Below the pieces are notes generated by a model. That model had not been told where the DNA came from and ran no database searches. It was given only the letters and a program-made list of their open reading frames with translations. Source: Myxococcota bacterium (GTDB lineage: Bacteria > Myxococcota_A > UBA9160 > PR03). Taken from it: DNA of 16,486 nt. Both the position numbers and the translations under genes were made by a program. Of the stretch, positions 7,602-14,561 are shown in pieces. The stretch is taken from contig JASJBO010000172.1 of the NCBI GenBank assembly GCA_030066475.1, forward strand, positions 1 through 16,486, read 5' to 3'. Positions within the stretch are counted from its first letter, which is position 1, and every line of letters begins with the position of its first letter.

Positions 7602-7811
7602 TCAGAGTCGCAGCTCGATCCCTTCGCGGTTCGCGAAGTCGGCCACCAGCCGCAGGTTCGCGCCCAGCGCACGGACGAACGCTCGAAGGCTCGAGCACCG
7701 CACGTCGGCGCAGCGCTCGAGCTTGGAGAGGTCGGACTGCGTCATGCCCATCCGCGCGGCCAGCTCGGCCTCCGTAGGGCCGCAGCGCCGACGCAGCTCG
7801 GCAAGGCGCAA
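7602..7811 (-). CDS. Small XRE/HigA-like helix-turn-helix protein, start uncertain
   Basis: The frame reads LRLAELRRRCGPTEAELAAR then MGMTQSDLSKLER, a complete XRE-type helix-turn-helix. It is followed by LRAFVRALGANLRLVADF and a short tail ending IELRL, the layout typical of HigA-like antitoxins and small DNA-binding regulators. Coordinates use the TTG at 7811 (69 residues), the first ATG, GTG or TTG in frame after the preceding gene's stop at 7915. It has no Shine-Dalgarno. The frame is open further upstream to an ATG at 8045, deep inside the ATPase gene, and residues EDVDRAERALEQRGL just before 7811 look like the usual N-terminal helix. The 5' end may therefore have been lost or replaced. 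It lies directly downstream of the ATPase gene on the same strand. No toxin gene of the HigB/RelE type is present next to it. Confidence 0.55.
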   Translation of the reverse strand: MRLAELRRRCGPTEAELAARMGMTQSDLSKLERCADVRCSSLRAFVRALGANLRLVADFANREGIELRL

Positions 7812-7914
7812 GGCAGGGGGCCGCAGGCCGCGCTGCTCGAGAGCGCGCTCTGCGCGGTCAACGTCTTCCTGCTCGGGCGCGCCGGCGCTTCCGTCCGAGA
7901 CCCGGACGCGCGTC

Positions 7915-9114
7915 CTATTGCAGGAACCACGGCAGCACGCGGAAGCCCTTGAAGTCGAAGGAGCCGGTACCGCCGTGCACGAGCACGCCGTCGCGATTCG
8001 GGTTGTCGGGAATCCCGGTCCACCAGGCGAGCGTGTCCACCGCATCCGACGCCACGGTCTCGCCCGCCTTCACCTCGATCGGGACCAGGCGCGGATCCGT
8101 TCCGGCAGTCGTCTCGAGCAGGATCTCGATCTCGTGGCCGGTCGAGTCGCGCCAGAAGAAGAGCCGCGCGTCCTCGCGAACCGCGGCGAAGCTCTTGACC
8201 AGCTCCGAGACCACGAACGACTCGAAGATCGCGCCGCGCAGCGGGTGCCGTGCCAGCGTGGCGGGGTCGTGGATGTCGAGCAGGTAGCAGACCAGGCCCG
8301 TATCGAGGAAGTGGAGACGGGGGCGCTTGCGCAGGCGCTTGCGGTAGTTGGCGTGGTGGGGCGGGAGCCTGGTGGCCAGGAAGCCCGTCTCGAGGGCGGA
8401 CAGCCAGCGAGTCGCCGTCGTGCGCGCAACGCCCGCGTCTTCGGCCAGTCCCACGAGGTTCAGCTCCTGACCCGTGCGAGCGGCGGCGAGACGCACGAAG
8501 GTCTCGAACGACCGAGGGTCTGCGACCTGCATCAGCTCGCGAAGGTCGCGCTCGACGTAGGTGCGGAAGTAGTCGGCCAGCCACTCGCGCGGGTCGAGGC
8601 CGCGGTCGTGTATCCGTGGATAGAACCCGGCCCAGAGCGTCTCCCACAGGTCGGCGTCGGGAGGATCGCCGGGCCGGACCCGGGGAAGGGCCGATGTGTC
8701 GAGACGAGGTCGGCCGTGGAGCTCGGCCAGCGAGAACGGGTACAGGCGCAGCAGCGCCGTGCGGCCCGCCAGCGTCTGCGAGACGGATTCCATGAGCAGC
8801 AGATTCTGCGAGCCGGTGAGAACGAACCGCGCGGGTCGCGGATCTTCGTCGACGAGGACCTGGATGTAGGAGAGCAGGTCGGGCTCGCGCTGGATCTCGT
8901 CGAGGATCAGCCGCTCGCCTTGCGCGAGGAGCGCACGCGGGTCCTCCCGGGCGCGTGAGCGGATGTCGGGGGCCTCGAGCGAGAGGTACTCGTGCTCGGG
9001 GAAGCACGCGCGCACGAGCGTCGTCTTCCCGGACTGGCGCGGTCCCGTGAGGGTGACCACCGGCGCCGAGCGAGCCGCCTCGGCGAGGCGCGGGGTGAGG
9101 TGGCGAGCGATCAC
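7915..9114 (-). CDS. AAA_14/DUF4143 ATPase
   Basis: 399 residues from the GTG at 9114. Walker A is GPRQSGKT (residues 24-31), Walker B is LILDEIQ (Asp72-Glu73), and the sensor strand is FVLTGSQN. These are typical of the AAA_14 ATPase core. A middle winged-helix-like part (LNLVGLAEDAGVARTTATRW) follows. The C-terminal DUF4143 part carries FESFVVSELVK, FFWRDSTGHEIEILLE and PIEVKAGE, resembling a PD-(D/E)XK fold with Glu where Asp is usual. The role of these proteins is unknown; they are common in accessory regions and transfer often. The frame opens earlier, at a GTG at 9156, but that codon lies inside the 41-bp palindrome. The homologous N-terminus (IARHLTPRL) begins at 9114, so 9114 is preferred. 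The gene is followed by the HTH frame and is divergent from the DUF2505-like gene. Confidence 0.85.
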   Translation of the reverse strand: MIARHLTPRLAEAARSAPVVTLTGPRQSGKTTLVRACFPEHEYLSLEAPDIRSRAREDPRALLAQGERLILDEIQREPDLLSYIQVLVDEDPRPARFVLTGSQNLLLMESVSQTLAGRTALLRLYPFSLAELHGRPRLDTSALPRVRPGDPPDADLWETLWAGFYPRIHDRGLDPREWLADYFRTYVERDLRELMQVADPRSFETFVRLAAARTGQELNLVGLAEDAGVARTTATRWLSALETGFLATRLPPHHANYRKRLRKRPRLHFLDTGLVCYLLDIHDPATLARHPLRGAIFESFVVSELVKSFAAVREDARLFFWRDSTGHEIEILLETTAGTDPRLVPIEVKAGETVASDAVDTLAWWTGIPDNPNRDGVLVHGGTGSFDFKGFRVLPWFLQ

Positions 9115-9140
9115 GCCAGGAACGGTGCCCCTGGGGCATG

Positions 9141-9181
9141 ATCGTGTCAATATCACTTTTCAAAAGTCATTTAGACACGAT
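9141..9181. promoter_or_regulatory. 41-bp near-palindrome in front of the ATPase gene, likely operator
   Basis: Twenty-base arms around a central C at 9161 pair at 17 of 20 positions. The outer eight bases ATCGTGTC (9141-9148) match GACACGAT (9174-9181), and the core is ACTTTT-C-AAAAGT. It is strikingly AT-rich for this GC-rich window and ends 27 bp before the preferred ATPase start. Such a dyad suits binding by a dimeric regulator. The HTH protein next door is a candidate by proximity only. Confidence 0.6.
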
Positions 9182-9200
9182 TCATGGTCCCAATGGTTCT

Positions 9201-9222
9201 CCCCTTCGGGTTCCCCGAGGGG
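9201..9222. repeat. Small GC hairpin in the divergent promoter region
   Basis: CCCCTTCGGG pairs with CCCGAGGGG through nine base pairs with one bulged T and a TTC loop. It lies between the ATPase palindrome and the operator-like dyad of the DUF2505-like gene. Its role is not evident. Confidence 0.4.
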
Positions 9223-9269
9223 CCCGATGGGAGCACTCGGACTCGTGGAGCCGCATGATCGCGAATGCT

Positions 9270-9291
9270 ACTGACTATCTCATTAGTCAGT
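9270..9291 (+). promoter_or_regulatory. TGACT-N8-AGTCA dyad, operator-like, copy 1
   Basis: ACTGACTA (9270-9277) and TAGTCAGT (9284-9291) are perfect 8-bp inverted arms with a 6-bp spacer, ending 38 bp before the ATG at 9330. A related site precedes the gene at 16403: bases 9271-9292 and 16339-16360 match at 18 of 22 positions. Size and symmetry fit an operator for a TetR-type repressor, but the regulator is not in the window. Confidence 0.55.
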
Positions 9292-9329
9292 GACGCCCGA
9301 TCGAAGGACATCGGCAGGAGGCAGAGCGC

Positions 9330-9821
9330 ATGCGGATCGTGTTCGAGCACATCTACCACTGCGAGCCCCAGGCATTCTGGGCGCATCACCTCGACGAGGC
9401 GTCGCGGCGCGCGAAGGAGGTCGACGGCTGCGGCGCGGTCTCGTTCCGGTTCCTCTCCGAGGAGCGGCAGGGCGACGCCGTGGTCGTGCGCTCCGAGATC
9501 GTCGAGGTGACGGACGCCCCCGCCGTCATCCGACGCATCGCTGGCGAGACCACCCAGGCGATCGAAGAGATCCGCTGGAAGGAGGGCTCGAACCGCGCGA
9601 CCGTGGAGATCACTCCCGCCGTGATGCCCGACCGGGTGCGCATGTCGGGCAGCCTCACGACGGAGCCGCACGGGGATGGCCGCTGCAAGGTCGTCCTCGA
9701 CCTCGACGTCACCGTCACGCTGTTCGGCGTCTCGGGCACGATCGAGAAGGTGCTCGCCGAGAAGCTCCCCGGGCGTCAGGAGCGGGCGGTGTCCTGGTTC
9801 AACGCGAACCTCGGATCCTGA
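9330..9821 (+). CDS. DUF2505/SRPBCC-like protein
   Basis: 163 residues. The sequence opens with a strand (MRIVFEHIYHC) and an aromatic AFWAHHLD helix. A run of beta strands follows (VVVRSEIVEV, ATVEITPA, RVRMSGSL, CKVVLDLDVTVTL). It closes with the long C-terminal helix GTIEKVLAEKLPGRQERAVSWF. This is the order of a START/SRPBCC-like helix-grip fold, and the spacing resembles the DUF2505 family known mainly from actinobacteria. Such proteins usually bind hydrophobic ligands; no catalytic residues stand out. The ATG is supported by a strong AGGAGG Shine-Dalgarno about nine bases upstream. An operator-like dyad precedes it. It appears to be a single-gene transcript; 233 bases without any convincing gene separate it from the next lipoprotein. 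Confidence 0.75.
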   Translation: MRIVFEHIYHCEPQAFWAHHLDEASRRAKEVDGCGAVSFRFLSEERQGDAVVVRSEIVEVTDAPAVIRRIAGETTQAIEEIRWKEGSNRATVEITPAVMPDRVRMSGSLTTEPHGDGRCKVVLDLDVTVTLFGVSGTIEKVLAEKLPGRQERAVSWFNANLGS

Positions 9822-10054
9822 CGCCCTGGGCCGCGCTGCCCTGCAGGTGTCGCAACGCGTGGGCCAGCGACGGTCGGTGCATCGCGCACGAGCCAAGGGT
9901 ACCCGTCTGGGAACACGGCGCGGCCGGCCCGCTCGCTCGGCGCGGGCCGAGCTCCCGGTGTTGCTCTGTCGCTCCCGGCACACGGGTTCGGCGCCCGGAG
10001 CCAATCGTCTCGGAGCTACAAGAGCGGGCGCATCAACCGCGGGGGGACCACGTC

Positions 10055-10786
10055 TTGCGTCGATTCAACCTCGGACGGAGCTTCCAGACGCTCGTCATCG
10101 CAGCCGCGGCCTGCGGCTCGGTGGCCTGCGGCCAGATCGAGATCCCGGTCGATCTCGCCCTCGCGGGCGACAGCCAGATCACCATCGACGTGCCGGTCTT
10201 CCAGCCGCCGTTCAACCTGCTCACGAGCCGGCTGACGGGCGGGGCCGAGACCACGCTGGTGGTCGACCTCGACCCCTTCCAGCTCATCACGCCCGAAGGG
10301 CTCGCCGCGGCGATCCGGGTCGACGACATCCTGATCGCCGGCGAGGAGATCCTGATCGGGGGTGCGCTCCCGACTGGCACGATCTGCGTGGTGCCCGACG
10401 AGATGGCGGCGAGCGGCGGCCTGGCGCTGATCCAGCCGCTCCGGAGGCAGCTCGCGCTGCAGCTGACGCTCGCGACCGAGATCCTGCTGACGGATCCCAT
10501 GCTCGAGGACCTGGTGGGGACGTCCGTCGATCTGCCGTTCGCGGCCGAGGTCGATGTCGAGATCCCGATCACGCTCTCCGAGGTGTTCACGTTGCTGGCC
10601 GGGCTGCTGAAGACCGGCAAGCTCCTCGGGCTCGAGGTGACGCAGCAGCTCGTGTCGACGCTGCCGCCCGACACGCCCTTCCTGGGACCGGCGCAGGTGA
10701 CGACGGCGCTCACGCTGGCCGCGGTCGAGCAGATCCCGGCGGACCCGCTCCTGGCAGACTGCGTCGACTTCCTGGCGGGCCTCTAG
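10055..10786 (+). CDS. Predicted lipoprotein of unknown function
   Basis: 243 residues. The start is taken as the TTG at 10055 because GGGGGGA at 10041-10047 is a good Shine-Dalgarno seven bases before it. The first residues then form an export signal: MRRFNLGRSF, a hydrophobic stretch TLVIAAAACGSVAC, and Cys25 (or Cys20) as the lipidation site. The rest alternates beta-rich segments (QIEIPVDLALAGDSQITIDV, AEVDVEIPITLSEVF) with short amphipathic helices rich in leucine. Two further cysteines occur in the mature part. I do not recognise the family. It is probably an outer-membrane lipoprotein on the periplasmic side. It is convergent with the AraC-type regulator gene. The frame is open far upstream, but codon use and protein character before 10055 do not look coding. 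Confidence 0.7.
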   Translation: MRRFNLGRSFQTLVIAAAACGSVACGQIEIPVDLALAGDSQITIDVPVFQPPFNLLTSRLTGGAETTLVVDLDPFQLITPEGLAAAIRVDDILIAGEEILIGGALPTGTICVVPDEMAASGGLALIQPLRRQLALQLTLATEILLTDPMLEDLVGTSVDLPFAAEVDVEIPITLSEVFTLLAGLLKTGKLLGLEVTQQLVSTLPPDTPFLGPAQVTTALTLAAVEQIPADPLLADCVDFLAGL

Positions 10787-10806
10787 TCCCAGCAACGTCC
10801 TGGGTT

Positions 10807-10823
10807 GCGCGGGCAGGCCGCGC
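10807..10823. terminator. Hairpin between convergent genes
   Basis: GCGCGG (10807-10812) pairs with CCGCGC (10818-10823) around a 5-nt loop. A second weak stem, CCCAG/CTGGG, lies at 10788-10804. Both are in the 53-bp gap between the lipoprotein stop and the AraC gene stop. No T-tract follows, so this is a tentative bidirectional terminator. Confidence 0.35.
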
Positions 10824-10839
10824 GGGATGCGCTTCAGGT

Positions 10840-11880
10840 CTACCCGTGGCGTGACGCCGGCTGCGTCTGCGCTGACGGCGATCGAGCGGTCCGGTACGCC
10901 GCGGGCGTGGTGCCCGTCCAGCGCCGGAATGCGCGGATCAGCGTGCCCGGACCCGAGAAGCCGCAACGCGCCGCCAGCTCCTTCAGGGGCAGGTCGCTGC
11001 GGATCAGATCCAGGGCGAGCTCGCGTCGCACCTCGTCGAGCAGCTCGCTGAACGATGTCTGCTCGGCCTCGAGCCGGCGCTGGAAGGTCCGGCAGCCCAG
11101 GTGCAGCTCGGCGGCGATGGCGTCGGCCTGGAAAGCCCCGCTGCACAGCCGGGAGCGCAGCCGCGAGCGCACCTCGGCCGCGAAGCCCGGGGTGCGCAGA
11201 CGCTGGAGCTCCTGCTCGGCCAGCGCCTGGAGCTGCCGCAAGAGCTCTGCGCTGTGGTGGGGCGACGGCTTCAGCATCACTTCGCGATCGATCAGCAGCT
11301 CGTTCGCGGCCTGTCCGAAGCGCACGGGGCAGCCGAAGACGGCCTCGTGCTCCCGCGAGCTTCCCGGGTGCCGGTGCTCGAAGCCGATGCGCCGCAGCGG
11401 CAGCAGGCCGCCGTGGACGAGTCCGTGCACGCGCTGGATGACGCGCGCCGAGAACTCCGTGGCGTGCCGGGAAGGGGCCAGATCGCCCCGGGACTCAACG
11501 AAGCGGTAGCTGAACACCTCCCCCTGATCCTCGAGCTCGATGGAGGCTCCCTGCATGAGAATGGGAATCGTCGGGCGAATCGCGAGGATCCCCTGGCGCA
11601 GATTCCGGCCGGCGAGCAGCATGTGCGCGTGCAGGTGATTCAGCCGGGGCTCGAGTTGCCGGGCGACGCGCAGACCGACGTGGCGGTCGCCGCTCTGCTG
11701 CTCGGCCACGGCCCACAGTCGGGTCAGCACGTCGACGGGGTTCCGGGCGTCCGGATCGACGAGCGACGCGTACGAGACGTCGAGGGCCTGGCACATGCCG
11801 TGGACGTCGAGCCCGAGGCCTTCGAGACCCCGCACGATCATCTGACTCCACGCGCCGCTCGCGGTGATGTCGCGTCGCAT
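10840..11880 (-). CDS. AraC-family transcriptional regulator with arabinose-binding-like N-terminal domain
   Basis: 346 residues. The N-terminal 210 residues (LEGLGLDVHGMCQALDV, then WAVAEQQSGDRHVGLRVAR, later FGCPVRFGQAANELLIDREVM) match the Arabinose_bd-type sensor domain of OruR-like AraC regulators. The C-terminal 100 residues hold the two helix-turn-helix motifs: IAAELHLGCRTFQRRLEAE, then LKELAARCGFSGPGTLIRAF, with the signature RWTGTTPAAYR. Such proteins often activate neighbouring catabolic genes when a small ligand, sometimes a fatty acid derivative, binds. The ATG at 11880 has an AGGAG seven bases upstream. The next gene upstream on the same strand is the intact acyl-CoA dehydrogenase, 215 bp away, which is a plausible target by context only. 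An AGTCAGT half-site of the dyad seen elsewhere in the window lies in its upstream region. Confidence 0.9.
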   Translation of the reverse strand: MRRDITASGAWSQMIVRGLEGLGLDVHGMCQALDVSYASLVDPDARNPVDVLTRLWAVAEQQSGDRHVGLRVARQLEPRLNHLHAHMLLAGRNLRQGILAIRPTIPILMQGASIELEDQGEVFSYRFVESRGDLAPSRHATEFSARVIQRVHGLVHGGLLPLRRIGFEHRHPGSSREHEAVFGCPVRFGQAANELLIDREVMLKPSPHHSAELLRQLQALAEQELQRLRTPGFAAEVRSRLRSRLCSGAFQADAIAAELHLGCRTFQRRLEAEQTSFSELLDEVRRELALDLIRSDLPLKELAARCGFSGPGTLIRAFRRWTGTTPAAYRTARSPSAQTQPASRHG

Positions 11881-12037
11881 GCCCTCGCTCCTGCGCGCGC
11901 GGCCCGAGGCCGCTGACTGACTCGTCGGTAGAATTTAGGGCACGCAAGCCGCACCAATAGCCCCCAGAACGAGGGGGGGCAGCCACCACAGAGAGCCTGT
12001 CGCCCAGGGCTCACTCGGATGTCGCGTTGGGAGAACT

Positions 12038-12088
12038 CGGGCTTCTCGCCCGGGGGAGGGAGGGAGAGCGGCAAGGCGCTCGGGCGCC
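12038..12088 (-). terminator. Two short hairpins beyond the intact acyl-CoA dehydrogenase gene
   Basis: GGCGC-TCGG-GCGCC (12075-12088) starts seven bases past the stop at 12096. CGGGC-TTCTC-GCCCG (12038-12052) follows. On the minus strand the stretch between them is pyrimidine-rich. The arms are only five bases, so this is a weak terminator call. Confidence 0.3.
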
Positions 12089-12095
12089 GCGCGCC

Positions 12096-13931
12096 TCAGA
12101 CGCTCCAGTCCTCGTCTGGGATCGCGAAGAACGCATGCTTGCCGCGGGTGATCGGCCCGAGCAGCGCGGTGGCGGTCGGCAGGATCTGCTCTGCGTAGAA
12201 GCGCGCGCTCGCGATCTTGGCGCGCAGCGAGGCTGCCCGGCGACCGTAGAGGTCCGGGTCCGCCAGGAGGTCGCTCGCGCGCCGCGCCGACAGCGCCAGC
12301 AGATGGGCGCCCGCGACCGTACCCAGCAGTCGCAGGTACGGTGTCGCCCCGGCACCGGCGCTCTCGGGTTCGGACGCACGCTTCTCGAGGATCCAGCGCG
12401 TGGCGGCTTCGACCGCAGCAACGGCCGGCTCGAGCTCGCGCCGGATCGCGCCCAGGTCGGCCGCGCGCCCCTGGGTGGCGACGCCGGCCCGGGGCAGGCT
12501 CGCTGTCGCGGCCTTCACCTCTTCGATCAGCGTGCCGATCGTGGCGCCTCCGTCGCGAGCGAGCTTGCGGCCGATCGGGTCGAGCGCCTGGATGCCGCTG
12601 GTGCCCGCGCCGATCGGGCCGATCCGCGCGTCGCGGAAGAGCTGGGCGATGCCGGTCTCCTGGGCGTAGCCCATGCCTCCGAACACCTGCATGGCGAGCG
12701 ACGTCACCTTGCTGCCGACGTCGGTGCACCACGTCTCGACGATCGGCGCCAGCAGGTCGGCGCGCTGCTGCGCGGCGTGGCTCGCCGCCGCGCCCGGATG
12801 CTCGCGCGCGCGATCGATCAACGCGGCGGTCACGTAGACCAGGGCGCGCATGGCATCGATCTGGCAGCGCATCGTCATCAGCATGCGGCGCACGTCCGGG
12901 TGCCGGAGCGTCGGCACGGGCTCGGCCCCGTCGCCTGCGATCGCGTGGCCCTGGCGTCGCTCCTTGGCGTGTGCGACCGCCTGCTGGTAGGCCCGCTCGG
13001 CGGTCGCCAGGCCCGACAGTCCGACCCCGAGCCGCGCCCTGCTCATCAGGGTGAACATCGGACGCAGGCCCTGGAACTCCTCGCCCACCAGGTCGCCCAC
13101 GGCCCCCTCGCCCGAGTCGCCGAACGAGAGCCTGCAGGTCGGGCTCGCGTGGAGGTCGAGCTTCCTCTCGAGCGAGACGCAGCGCACGTCGTTTCGCGCG
13201 CCGAGCCGGCCGTCGTCGCCGACGAGCCGCTTCGGGACGATGAAGAGGCTCAGGCCGCGCGTTCCCGCCGGCGCCTCGGGCGTCCGGGCGAGCACCAGGT
13301 GCACGACGTTCCGGGTCAGGTCGTGCGCGCCGAAGCTGACGAAGGTCTTCGTGCCGAAGAGCCGGTAGCTGCCGTCGGGCTGGCGCTCGGCTCGGGTGCG
13401 GACCTGTCCGCCGTCCGAGCCCGCCTGGGGCTCGCTGAGGCACAGGGTGGCCGACCACTCGCCGCTGACCAGGCCTGGCAAGTAGCGCCACTTCTGCTCC
13501 TCGCTGGCGTGGTCTAGGAGGAGACTGGTCGCGTCTCGGGTGAGGCGCGTGAGCAGCGAGAGGCTCGGGTTCGCTGCGGCCATCATCTCGTCCACGGCCG
13601 CCGTGACGCACGCGGGGAACGCCGCCCCGCCGAACGACGAGGGAAACGGCAGACCCGTCCAGTCCCCGTCGACGATGCGACGGTGGGCCGCCCGCATCAC
13701 GTCCGGGAGCCGCACGCTGTCCCGCTCGAGTCGGCAGCCTTCGGCGTCGGCCGAACGGCTCGTCTCGGCCATCTGCTCACCGAAGAGCTTCGCCGCCTCC
13801 TCGAGCACGGCGGCGGCAGTCGCCAGATCGGCGTGGCGTCTTCCGGAGAGCACCGCGAGGCCATCGAGGTCGACCAGGTGCTCGAGCACGAACAGCATCT
13901 CGGAGACCGGGGGGGTGTAGTCGCGTCCCAT
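12096..13931 (-). CDS. Acyl-CoA dehydrogenase, DmdC/FadE type, intact
   Basis: 611 residues, the usual size of the DmdC-like branch, which carries extra N- and C-terminal domains. The order is an N-terminal YTPP-x-EMLFVLEH segment (5-19), helical domain to about 155, and a beta domain with the flavin motif SEPQAGSD (166-173) and GTKTFVSFGAHDL. Then comes the helical catalytic domain with GGMGYAQETG, where Glu425 is the expected base, followed by RDARI and AGTSGIQAL. An Acyl-CoA_dh_C-type bundle (about 465-590) completes it. These FAD enzymes introduce a 2,3 double bond into an acyl-CoA, or act on 3-methylmercaptopropionyl-CoA; the substrate here is unknown. The ATG at 13931 gives the expected N-terminus but has no clear Shine-Dalgarno. 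It is paralogous to the eroded gene at 59-1768. The gene lies upstream of the AraC regulator on the same strand. Confidence 0.92.
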   Translation of the reverse strand: MGRDYTPPVSEMLFVLEHLVDLDGLAVLSGRRHADLATAAAVLEEAAKLFGEQMAETSRSADAEGCRLERDSVRLPDVMRAAHRRIVDGDWTGLPFPSSFGGAAFPACVTAAVDEMMAAANPSLSLLTRLTRDATSLLLDHASEEQKWRYLPGLVSGEWSATLCLSEPQAGSDGGQVRTRAERQPDGSYRLFGTKTFVSFGAHDLTRNVVHLVLARTPEAPAGTRGLSLFIVPKRLVGDDGRLGARNDVRCVSLERKLDLHASPTCRLSFGDSGEGAVGDLVGEEFQGLRPMFTLMSRARLGVGLSGLATAERAYQQAVAHAKERRQGHAIAGDGAEPVPTLRHPDVRRMLMTMRCQIDAMRALVYVTAALIDRAREHPGAAASHAAQQRADLLAPIVETWCTDVGSKVTSLAMQVFGGMGYAQETGIAQLFRDARIGPIGAGTSGIQALDPIGRKLARDGGATIGTLIEEVKAATASLPRAGVATQGRAADLGAIRRELEPAVAAVEAATRWILEKRASEPESAGAGATPYLRLLGTVAGAHLLALSARRASDLLADPDLYGRRAASLRAKIASARFYAEQILPTATALLGPITRGKHAFFAIPDEDWSV

Positions 13932-14003
13932 GTCTGCTGCAGATAGCGGACGCTACAAGGCCGGTCGGCACCGTGTCGCGACGGGCGAGTCGCCGTGTCG
14001 CCT

Positions 14004-14020
14004 CGGGGCGATTCGCCCCG
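14004..14020 (-). terminator. Hairpin after the nucleotidyltransferase gene
   Basis: CGGGGCG-ATT-CGCCCCG forms seven perfect base pairs 19 bases past the stop at 14040. There is no U-tract. The position suits a terminator for the minus-strand gene. Confidence 0.4.
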
Positions 14021-14039
14021 CGCTGTCGCGGGCCGTGCT

Positions 14040-14561
14040 TCAGAGAAGCTGCTCGAGGATCTGCTCGGGAACGCGCGCGCGCTGCTCGGGAAAGCGCTCG
14101 AGGATCCGCGAGATGTCTGCGAGGTCCTTCTGCCTCTTGCTGGGGCGCCGGGTCGCGTCGAGCGCGGCCCAGATCTTGCCCTCGAGCACGTCTTCGAGGC
14201 GAGCGACCGGGAGCTCGAGGCCGAGCACCGTGCGGACCTCCGACCGCTCCGGGTACGACGCGTAGCGGGGATCCGTCTGGAACTGTACCCGCAGATCGGA
14301 GCCCGTCACGGAGACGTTGATGCTGTGGGCGAACCGCTCGACGTGGAACTCTGGCGCCAGCAGTTGCTCGATGCGCTCGGCGTCGGACGTCGTGATCGCC
14401 AGATCCAGGTCGAGGCTCACCAGCGGCTCGACATAGGCGTTCACTGCCTGCCCGCCGACTACGCAGTAGCGGACCTCATGCTCGGCCAGCGCGGCAATGA
14501 GACGCTCGAGGAGGTTTGCGGCGTCCACGGTGACGGCTTTCCAGAAGGCCAGCGCTTCCAC
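14040..14561 (-). CDS. Orphan nucleotidyltransferase-fold protein
   Basis: 173 residues from the GTG at 14561. The nucleotidyltransferase signature is clear: YCVVGGQAVNAY (Gly36-Gly37) then VSLDLDLAI with Asp51 and Asp53 as metal ligands, and SDLRVQFQTD, whose Asp89 is a possible third carboxylate. The tail LEDVLEGKIWAALD and RRPSKRQKDLADISRIL is characteristic of small, stand-alone members that pass through accessory regions. The start at 14561 keeps the segment LAFWKAVTVDAANLLERL, which looks like the family's N-terminal helix; a GTG at 14528 is the alternative. The frame is open upstream to 14912, but that part lacks protein-like character. In MNT/HEPN or AbiE systems a partner is adjacent; none is visible here. 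It may be an antitoxin-like or solitary protein. Function is unproved. Confidence 0.75.
   Translation of the reverse strand: MEALAFWKAVTVDAANLLERLIAALAEHEVRYCVVGGQAVNAYVEPLVSLDLDLAITTSDAERIEQLLAPEFHVERFAHSINVSVTGSDLRVQFQTDPRYASYPERSEVRTVLGLELPVARLEDVLEGKIWAALDATRRPSKRQKDLADISRILERFPEQRARVPEQILEQLL

Noticed and set aside
4531..8958. A 1475-codon open frame on the plus strand
   Set aside because: Only about 4702-5270 of it is real coding sequence. Beyond the frameshift it is arginine- and alanine-rich with no domain, runs antisense through the ATPase gene, and is open because of the high GC content.
9822..10054. Possible small gene or RNA between the DUF2505-like and lipoprotein genes
   Set aside because: Neither strand shows a start with a ribosome-binding site and protein-like composition, and no convincing RNA fold was seen by eye.
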